From positions 1 through 64,000 of the forward strand of contig NZ_CAJHOF010000008.1 in assembly GCF_905120465.1 (NCBI RefSeq): a DNA stretch of 64,000 bases, given 5' to 3'. A model generated the notes under the pieces. That model did no database searches, was not told the origin of the DNA, and worked only from the letters and a program-made list of their open reading frames with translations. A program made the translations under genes and the position numbers. Source of the stretch: Campylobacter majalis. GTDB taxonomy: Bacteria > Campylobacterota > Campylobacteria > Campylobacterales > Campylobacteraceae. Of the stretch, positions 59,001-64,000 are shown piece by piece; positions within the stretch are counted from its first letter, which is position 1, and each line of letters opens with the position of its first letter.

Positions 59001-60271
59001 CCAATAAAATAAGTGGCAAAATACCATACATTAAGCTATCAGATGGAATTTTTGCAACAAGCAAACTGATAGATAATAAGCTAAGTTTGCAATTTACAAA
59101 AGAAGATCCAAAAAGCGAGAGTGCCCTTAAAAATCTTACAGACAATCAAAATAACGAGCTTTTAAAAGCAATCATATCTCACGCAAATAGCGGTGCAAAT
59201 CCAACGTTAGCAGCACAGATTGAGCAAGCAGCATATACAAAAGATGCAAAAGTCATGAAAGAAATTTTGCATAAAACCGAAACAGAACTTAAAAATATCG
59301 GCGAAAACTCAAAACCAAGCATCATAAATAACGTGCTTTTCTCATCAAATTTAACAATGAACTCACACCTAGCACACGCCAAATTTAACACTCGTCTAAC
59401 TATGCAAAATGCTTTTAAATACCCTCTAGCAAGCAGTGGCAATGACGACATAAAAAAAGTGTTTGAAGCGATTGAAGCAGACAAAACCAAAAACAGCTTT
59501 TGGTATAACTTTGGTGGTGGATATTTTAGCGAAAATAGTGGTGCGGATTTGAAATTTTACAATACAAATTTTGGTTATGATAAAACGATAGATGTGGGAC
59601 AAGCAAGCATGATTTATGGCGTTATGGCCGGATTTACAAATGCAAAATATGACGCTAAAAATTACAAAGATCGTTCAAAGGCTTATAATATTGGCATTTA
59701 TGCAGATTATGAAGGCGCAAATGCACATGAATTTTCGACAAATTTAAGCCTGGCTTATATAAAAAGCGAGAAGCATTTTAGTCTCTTAAACAATAATGAA
59801 AAGGCTAAAAATAACGGCTTTGGCACGTTGCTTTTGACACAATACAAACATCGCTTTGAAATTTCAGACAAACAAAGTATCAAGCCACTTGTTTTGACTG
59901 AGTTTGACTACACTAAAATGGACGGCTTTAAATCACAAAACTACAAACAAGACAAACTTAAAGAATTTGGCGTAAATATAGGGCTTGGCGTAGAGTATGC
60001 TTTTGTAAATGAAGCACAGGCTCACACGATACAAACGCTCATCAAAAAACAAATTCATCGCTCAAATGATAACATAAGGCTAAATTTAAGCCACGCAAAT
60101 AACTATCTTGAGTATGAGAACAAAACAAGTCGCGTCAAATACGAGCTAAACTATATCGGCGAGACAAGAGTAAGTGAGAGTTTTATACTGCAGTATAATT
60201 TAGGCACAAGTGCTGATTTTAAGGGCAGTTATGGTGGCAAAGCCGGCATAAAACTAGAATATAAATTTTAA
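56030..60271 (+). CDS. S6-type serine protease autotransporter
   Basis: 1413-aa type Va secreted protein. Signal peptide 1-23. The protease domain (about 30-320) has a complete S6/chymotrypsin triad: H93 (VVTANHIQ), D137 (HYSTDTMYLK, followed by the S6-like KYIVEGQIAP) and S269 in GDSGSG (the usual S6 motif is GDSGSP). The long passenger (330-1080) is an Asn/Ser/Thr-rich beta-helix with repeated TLSLDN-like strands and the S6 pieces GHPTTHAV and LTQPDWDK. An alpha linker follows, then a beta-barrel translocator (about 1150-1413) ending in LEYKF with the terminal aromatic. Likely substrates are host proteins such as mucins or immunoglobulins, which is inference. Antisense ORFs inside it are shadows. 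Confidence 0.92.
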   Translation: MQKNRKIMLSIALASVLTTCAFSQNMNVNNFYYRDYLDLGQNKGVFSNTNKEIILKAKDKSEFKFVKIPNQSSRTIDGSITSLGRNYVVTANHIQRVFGANSFNVSGGNATTFSQTNYKFLTGQHGSTDTTKHYSTDTMYLKTTKYIVEGQIAPADITTLDITKNINQSNSQQNIQKISQYLKSIDDDNDARIVLYQAGTGVLKLNNSTELTNASGNTSRGGSIFLLSTNDYMMNFKTRMSHVQNFKQGIVLSARLDETFQNNTTTGDSGSGFYAYDTKKQEWVLIAVLTGHSNDARWIDLSLVSKQDFDDYKKNYEVKIDTNNELLKDKDNIIYGDKTFSIDSKKDLGYGGIVVESGTTTINGNESLKFAGFDIAKNASVNLNTKIEEDLHKIGEGSLNVNTQTGTNLRLGDGLVILNTDNAFNKIYITSGRATLKLSESITNFNTENMFFGNGGGKLDLNGKSITAKNISANDAGANIINSSTATANLTLQGNDNADTIVHTTIGGSDKNKINIAVQNTNDKTLVFNADTQIDGTLSVTNSKVAIHGHPTTHAVKTSNTSTQTIKQYDKNIPAHMDLERPSTLTQPDWDKVKFQAKQGITLENSTLSIGKDSEFNSDITANGTSAVNFGGDIDYFIDKLDGSNTQKSGSNDLLYKQEIESKKLSEQEQGNDSIKYTGTITASDQTKINSSITEFSPTLTLSNTATLIAKNLTISDNNSVNFKDNSNAKIENLILKNITDATNKIQKENTATLKITKSLTLDNAKGINLNNSQIGNLNELNLVAKNASSVMQNSATTLKGLSLNNSTYEQQGNDALSINGGNIELTNNSSLIAQNLSLENFKDENLKIDSSKFDVKNLQTDNSKLDLTKITSSQTLQSITAKNNSEITLKTWADDKIDKIKTQNNSRINFKELSFDMSSEKSMNANVGILNSVSLNNVGTIENDTLQINTLKFDDLSFGDMLKINVHFADAIKSSLDKIDYEKDYEIVTANKISGKIPYIKLSDGIFATSKLIDNKLSLQFTKEDPKSESALKNLTDNQNNELLKAIISHANSGANPTLAAQIEQAAYTKDAKVMKEILHKTETELKNIGENSKPSIINNVLFSSNLTMNSHLAHAKFNTRLTMQNAFKYPLASSGNDDIKKVFEAIEADKTKNSFWYNFGGGYFSENSGADLKFYNTNFGYDKTIDVGQASMIYGVMAGFTNAKYDAKNYKDRSKAYNIGIYADYEGANAHEFSTNLSLAYIKSEKHFSLLNNNEKAKNNGFGTLLLTQYKHRFEISDKQSIKPLVLTEFDYTKMDGFKSQNYKQDKLKEFGVNIGLGVEYAFVNEAQAHTIQTLIKKQIHRSNDNIRLNLSHANNYLEYENKTSRVKYELNYIGETRVSESFILQYNLGTSADFKGSYGGKAGIKLEYKF

Positions 60272-60282
60272 AAGTCGTTTAT

Positions 60283-60314
60283 GAATTTTAAGCATCAATT
60301 TATGCTTAAAATTC
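60283..60314 (+). terminator. 13-bp hairpin after the autotransporter
   Basis: GAATTTTAAGCAT-caattt-ATGCTTAAAATTC, perfect 13-bp stem 12 nt past the stop. No long U-tract follows, but the stem is symmetric and could end transcription or protect the mRNA end. Confidence 0.6.
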
Positions 60315-60591
60315 CATTAATAATAAATTGTTACCTGATTATGGTGCTAAATTTTAGTCTCATGCAAAGCCATATTTATTTAATAAAATTGCCATATTAT
60401 GCATTATAGATCACAAATACAATTTTTACAACTTAGTATCATAATAACCAAAAACACAAGTTACAAAAAGCGTCTAAGTCATTTATTCTCATAGTCTAAT
60501 TTTTAGCTTTTCATTTGGTCAAGTATAGTTTTATTTACTTATAGTTTTTAATTTTATATAACTTTGCACTTTTTTTTAGTATAATCACGCA

Positions 60592-60743
60592 AAATAAAAT
60601 AAGATACTAAAACCACAAATAGTGCTTGTAAAACATTAGTGATTGTGTTTTTGACAAGTTGCATTTATGATGTTAGCCTTGTTAAAATTGCAAAATTGTA
60701 GATATTGCTAACTCGTTATTATCGAGTTTAGTGCTACTTTTTT
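60592..60743 (+). ncRNA. Candidate small RNA, about 150 nt
   Basis: A consensus TATAAT at 60580-60585 predicts a start near 60592. The transcript would hold a stem of 9 pairs with one mismatch (60609-60618 with 60643-60652), a hairpin ACAAG/CTTGT (60654-60658 with 60678-60682), and a terminator stem CTAACTCG (60708-60715) with CGAGTTTAG (60723-60731, one bulge) followed by six T at 60738-60743. No ORF of note lies inside. The cytochrome gene downstream has its own -10. Family not recognised. Confidence 0.45.
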
Positions 60744-60857
60744 AATGAAGCAATGATGTATCTTATTAAAATGGTAGTTAAAATTAAACTAAACAAGCGA
60801 TAATAAAATCTACTATTGTTGTATTTTGATTATTATTTTATCAATGGTTGTGTTTGA

Positions 60858-60863
60858 TATAAT
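60858..60863 (+). promoter_or_regulatory. -10 box of the cytochrome c gene
   Basis: GATATAATG with perfect TATAAT, 35 nt before the ATG at 60898. Predicted leader about 28 nt with AAGGA. Confidence 0.6.
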
Positions 60864-60897
60864 GCAACTTGCAAAAATTAATATTTTAAGGAAAAAA

Positions 60898-61455
60898 ATG
60901 AAAAAATTTACATCATTATCTTTGGCATGTCTTTTTGTTGCGAGTGCGTTTGCAGCAAATGAAGTGTATTATATCAAGGCAAACGGTGAGTTTGGCAAAC
61001 AACTAAGCGAAATAGCAAAACAATACGCCAATGACAATAATACAAAAGTAGAAATTTTCGTCGATGAAGACCCACGAAAATATAAAGATACTAGAATTTT
61101 AAAAACAGGAGTAAACAAAAAAGGCCACTATTCTGCTTCACTAGGCAAAGAGCTATATGAAAAAGACTGTGCTAGTTGTCATGGTATAAACGCAGAAAAA
61201 CGTATGGGCAAGACTGCTCTAAAAGATATGAGTGCCAAAGATATCGAAGATAGCATGATAATGTATCGTAACGACTCTAGCTTTGGCGGAAGCATGAGAA
61301 CCGTTATGCAAAATAAAGCAAAAACTATATCAAACAGCAATTTAGGTGCAATAATCGCTCATCTAAAAGGCAAAGATGCATTTGCAAGCGAGATAAATGA
61401 GAGCGAAAATAAGCCAGTCTCAACACAAAAACAACAAGGAAGTTATCTAAGATAA
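60898..61455 (+). CDS. Periplasmic mono-haem c-type cytochrome
   Basis: 185 aa from the ATG at 60898 with AAGGA 5 nt upstream; a longer in-frame start at 60826 spans the promoter and is rejected. Signal peptide 1-19 (ASAFA-A). After a 70-residue N-terminal region of unknown fold comes the haem site CASCH at 91-95 and a likely distal methionine in GGSMRTVM. The C-terminus is polar and glutamine-rich. Probably an electron carrier; partner enzyme not apparent. Confidence 0.85.
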   Translation: MKKFTSLSLACLFVASAFAANEVYYIKANGEFGKQLSEIAKQYANDNNTKVEIFVDEDPRKYKDTRILKTGVNKKGHYSASLGKELYEKDCASCHGINAEKRMGKTALKDMSAKDIEDSMIMYRNDSSFGGSMRTVMQNKAKTISNSNLGAIIAHLKGKDAFASEINESENKPVSTQKQQGSYLR

Positions 61456-61462
61456 TAAATTC

Positions 61463-61489
61463 GCCTTTAAGCTATCAATAAGGCTTTTT
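61463..61489 (+). terminator. Likely terminator of the cytochrome gene
   Basis: GCCTT and AAGGC form a 5-bp stem with a 12-nt loop, followed directly by TTTTT, 8 nt past the stop. Confidence 0.45.
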
Positions 61490-61810
61490 AAGCAAGAATT
61501 TAGCAAAACACAAGGTCTTTCTATCTTGTTTGCACTCAAAAAAGCTATAAAAAGCCTTTTATGTCTTAGCTCGTGTTTGTAGCAGTCTTACATTACTAAT
61601 AGGTTTTGCTAAATTTGCCTATACTGTAAGCAAAACATGGACGAATATGACTTAAGTTTAAACCAAAGCAAGCTTATAATAATCACTATCTAAAATAAAA
61701 ATTTTAAGATTTTATACTAAATTTGTAGTTTTATCTGCTAAAATTCTTAAATTTCACAATAATTTTGATAGAATTTAAAATTATAAAAATTTTACTATTA
61801 AAGGAACTAG
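61490..61810 (+). other. Leader region of pgsA
   Basis: No intact gene. It contains an 8-bp inverted repeat GTTTTGCT/AGCAAAAC (61603-61610 with 61629-61636), a TATAAT at 61675-61680 and a TAGAAT at 61769-61774. The latter is best placed for pgsA, predicted start near 61781. Confidence 0.45.
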
Positions 61811-62347
61811 ATGATAAACCTACCAAATATTTTAGCCTTTTTTAGAGTATTGCTTGCACCTGTGATGTTTTTTATACTTATTAATCTGCCACATATCGCA
61901 CCACAGATACACATTAGCTGGATAAATTACTTTGCTGGACTTATATTTGTTATTGCTTCAGTAACCGATTTTTTTGACGGATACATTGCTCGTGCTTGGG
62001 ATCAAAAAACAAAACTTGGTGCCGTGCTTGATCCACTAGCAGATAAGATGCTCATACTTGCGGCATTTTTGGGGTTAATGATGATGGATAGAGCCAATGC
62101 TTGGGCTGTATATCTTATATTAATACGTGAGTTTTTCATCACTGGTTTTCGCGTCGTAATGGCTAGTGATGGTATCGAAGTTTCAGCCTCAATGGCTGGC
62201 AAAATAAAAACTGTAATCCAAATGATAGCAATTGGTTGGCTTATAATGCAATGGCGTGGTGCTGAAATTTTACTATGGATATCTGTTATAATAACGCTAT
62301 ATTCAGGCTATGAATATGTAAGAGCCTACATAAAAGAAAAAAAGTAA
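61811..62347 (+). CDS. pgsA: CDP-diacylglycerol--glycerol-3-phosphate 3-phosphatidyltransferase
   Basis: Makes phosphatidylglycerophosphate, precursor of phosphatidylglycerol and cardiolipin. 178 aa integral membrane enzyme. The CDP-alcohol motif is complete in DFFDGYIARAWD with GAVLDPLADK. The glycerol-3-phosphate it uses comes from GpsA (13589-14479). AAAGGA is 7 nt before the ATG. Confidence 0.96.
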   Translation: MINLPNILAFFRVLLAPVMFFILINLPHIAPQIHISWINYFAGLIFVIASVTDFFDGYIARAWDQKTKLGAVLDPLADKMLILAAFLGLMMMDRANAWAVYLILIREFFITGFRVVMASDGIEVSASMAGKIKTVIQMIAIGWLIMQWRGAEILLWISVIITLYSGYEYVRAYIKEKK

Positions 62348-62375
62348 TTTTTACAATCGGCTGAAATTTATCTCA

Positions 62376-62411
62376 TTTTAAAACAACAAAAGGATTGTTT
62401 TTAAAATTTTT
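62376..62411 (+). terminator. Terminator of pgsA
   Basis: TTTTAAAACAA and TTGTTTTTAAAA form an 11-bp stem with one bulged T, followed by TTTTT. It lies between convergent pgsA and the PPK2 gene. Confidence 0.6.
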
Positions 62412-62587
62412 AACTATTTTTCATAGATAAGATTATCGCACAAAAATCATCAATAGCCATCTTTTAAAAATAAAACAATTTTTATATAAATTTAAACAAA
62501 TATTTAGTTTTAAAAATCGCAAAATCATCTTAATATAAATACAATATTTTGAAATTATATTAAAATTTTGCAATAAATTAACAACAG

Positions 62588-63385
62588 CTATCTTTTGTCC
62601 TTTAAACGCTCTTTGTTTAGTCCGCTTTCTATACGTCTTATCTCCTCTTCGCCAGTTCTTACAAGTTGGTTATCAAACTCCAAAGCCTTCTTATCTATCT
62701 TATTTGGATACTCAACATTTGATAAAATATACTTAAATATATTAATTCTTGCACTTTTTTTATCATCAGAGCTAACTATAGTCCATGGTGCTATCGGAGT
62801 GTTTGACGATAAAAGCATTGAGTATTTTGCGACCGAATACTGATCCCATAATTCTTGAGAACGCTTATCAACTGCAGAAATTTTAAACTGTTTTAAAGGG
62901 TCTGTTATACGCTCTTTAAATCTTCTTTTTTGCTCTTCCTTGCTAACAGAGAGATAAAATTTAAAAAATTTTATTCCAGAATTTATTATCATCTCTTCAA
63001 ATCTAGGTACCTCGCGTAAAAATTCCTTATGCTCAGCCTGAGTACAAAACCCCATCACAGGCTCAACTCCAGCCCTATTATACCAAGACCTATCAAATAT
63101 CACTATCTCTCCAGCACTTGGCAAATGAGCAACATATCGTTGAAAATACCACTGTGTTTTTTCAACGTCACTTGGTTTTTCAAGTGCAACCACACGACAA
63201 CCACGTGGATTTAAATGCTCAATTAGGCGTTTTATGCAACCGCCCTTACCTGCCGCGTCACGCCCCTCCATTATAATAAGCACTCTTAAACCATTGTTTT
63301 TAACGTGATTTTGAAATTTCAAAAGCTCTATTTGCAGTGTTTTTAACTCTTTAAGATATTGTGTTTTTGGCATACGCTTTATCAT
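62588..63385 (-). CDS. ppk2: Polyphosphate kinase 2
   Basis: Transfers phosphate between polyphosphate and nucleotides. 265 aa one-domain PPK2: Walker A GRDAAGKGG at 41-49, Walker B-like FDRSWYNR at 97-104, and the lid region with RRFKERITDPLKQFKIS. The one-domain form mainly uses polyphosphate to make GTP or ATP from the diphosphates. AAAGG lies 7 nt before the ATG. It appears monocistronic. Confidence 0.93.
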   Translation of the reverse strand: MIKRMPKTQYLKELKTLQIELLKFQNHVKNNGLRVLIIMEGRDAAGKGGCIKRLIEHLNPRGCRVVALEKPSDVEKTQWYFQRYVAHLPSAGEIVIFDRSWYNRAGVEPVMGFCTQAEHKEFLREVPRFEEMIINSGIKFFKFYLSVSKEEQKRRFKERITDPLKQFKISAVDKRSQELWDQYSVAKYSMLLSSNTPIAPWTIVSSDDKKSARINIFKYILSNVEYPNKIDKKALEFDNQLVRTGEEEIRRIESGLNKERLKDKR

Positions 63386-63470
63386 TATTATACCTTTAAG
63401 AAAAATATAATTTAAATTTTACTACAAATTTAAATTATATCGGTAAAATAACTTATTTAAAGGGAGCAAG

Positions 63471-64000
63471 ATGTTACAAAAAGTAATCTTTTATATTGTG
63501 TTATCATTTTCATTTGTGTATGCTAATGTCTTAAATTTGGACGAGGCATTTGATATAAAATACACAAGCGACAAAGATGGAATTGAGTTTAAATTTGGTT
63601 TAGGGCAAGACATTTACATCTACAAAGAGACGTTTGATGTAAAAATTTCAAACCAAAGCATACTAAAAATGCTAAATTTGCCAAAACCGCAAATTTCAAA
63701 TGAATATGAAATTTATATGCAAGATTTTAATATATTTATACCAATAAATTTGATAAAATCCTACATACAAAACGGCAACAATAAACTAATCTTAGAGTAT
63801 CAAGGTTGTGCCGAAAATGGAATATGCTATCGTCCGCAATTTAAGCAATTTCATCTAACCCAAAACTACGACAAAATAACATTAAAAGAGTTAAATTTAA
63901 ACGATGATGAAATTTCAGACGAGCAAAGTATCGCAAATACACTTTTAAACAGTGGATTTTTCGTAGCATTAATAACGTTTTTTGGCTTTGGTTTGATGCT
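63471..64000 (+). CDS. dsbD: Thiol:disulfide interchange protein DsbD (5' part)
   Basis: Runs off the window. 176 residues visible: signal peptide (about 1-19), then the periplasmic N-terminal immunoglobulin-like domain with the redox pair in GCAENGICYRP (two cysteines five residues apart, as in nDsbD), and the start of the first TM helix (FFVALITFFGFGLM). DsbD passes electrons from cytosolic thioredoxin to periplasmic partners such as the TlpA-like protein at 21465. AAGGGAG precedes the ATG. Confidence 0.9.
   Translation, partial: MLQKVIFYIVLSFSFVYANVLNLDEAFDIKYTSDKDGIEFKFGLGQDIYIYKETFDVKISNQSILKMLNLPKPQISNEYEIYMQDFNIFIPINLIKSYIQNGNNKLILEYQGCAENGICYRPQFKQFHLTQNYDKITLKELNLNDDEISDEQSIANTLLNSGFFVALITFFGFGLM

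Noticed and set aside
60826-60897. Longer start for the cytochrome c gene
   Set aside because: The extra 24 codons cover the TATAAT promoter, lack a ribosome site and would bury the signal peptide.
63387-63392. Perfect TATAAT just before the ppk2 ATG
   Set aside because: A start 7 nt downstream would fall inside the coding sequence, while AAAGG at proper spacing supports the ATG at 63385; probably chance in AT-rich DNA.

Overview
The window is an AT-rich stretch of a Campylobacterales chromosome, almost certainly Campylobacter. The signs are pglE-pglF-pglG of the N-glycosylation pathway, epsilonproteobacterial gene neighbourhoods (hrcA-grpE-dnaK; rpsP-KH protein-rimM-trmD-rplS; cheZ next to a U32 peptidase and purE; ftsH-prmA-cheY), AAGGA ribosome sites and -10 boxes without a conserved -35. 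The pgl cluster is split (pglE is followed upstream by an NDH-2-like gene, not pglD), which argues against C. jejuni/coli. The species cannot be named from this window alone.

Layout. 1-583: decayed IS1595-type transposase. 584-16686 (minus): leuA with a leucine-rich leader ORF, pssA, ftsH, prmA, cheY, hisA, hisH, pglG, pglF, pglE, then ndh-like, nagZ-like, gpsA, gatB, and atpB. 16805-21335 (minus): two membrane/periplasmic proteins, a SYLF protein, rny and a formyltetrahydrofolate cyclo-ligase, divergent from tlpA-like, ftsY, vanZ-like and radA (21465-24573, plus). 25192-34724 (minus): a DUF748 giant, pyrC, pyrB, a small protein, a DHH phosphoesterase, flhA and an Rrf2 regulator. 34855-35175: a G9 tract in the promoter of a small membrane protein. 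35281-38832 (minus): the dnaK-grpE-hrcA heat-shock operon with a CIRCE operator, an exact 79-bp tandem duplication of the grpE 3' end and an extra small gene. 39214-39635: a small HTH regulator with an overlapping 55-aa ORF, then 2.2 kb without intact genes. 41849-53362 (minus): translation, SRP and housekeeping genes from rplS to cheZ. 53482-55847 (plus): a PHP histidinol-phosphatase and glnA. 56030-60271: a 1413-aa S6-type serine protease autotransporter. The right end holds a candidate small RNA, a c-type cytochrome, pgsA, a PPK2 kinase and the start of dsbD.

Most of the window is core metabolism and translation in tight operons with many 4-nt ATGA overlaps. The parts worth a second look are regulatory or accessory: the leucine leader upstream of leuA, an ATA start codon for pglE, the poly-G promoter, the grpE duplication, a probably leaderless HTH gene, operator-like inverted repeats at the cheZ, glnA, tlpA and autotransporter promoters, the small-RNA candidate, and several fossil coding regions. 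No tRNA, rRNA, CRISPR array or intact insertion sequence was recognised. All structure and promoter calls were made by eye.
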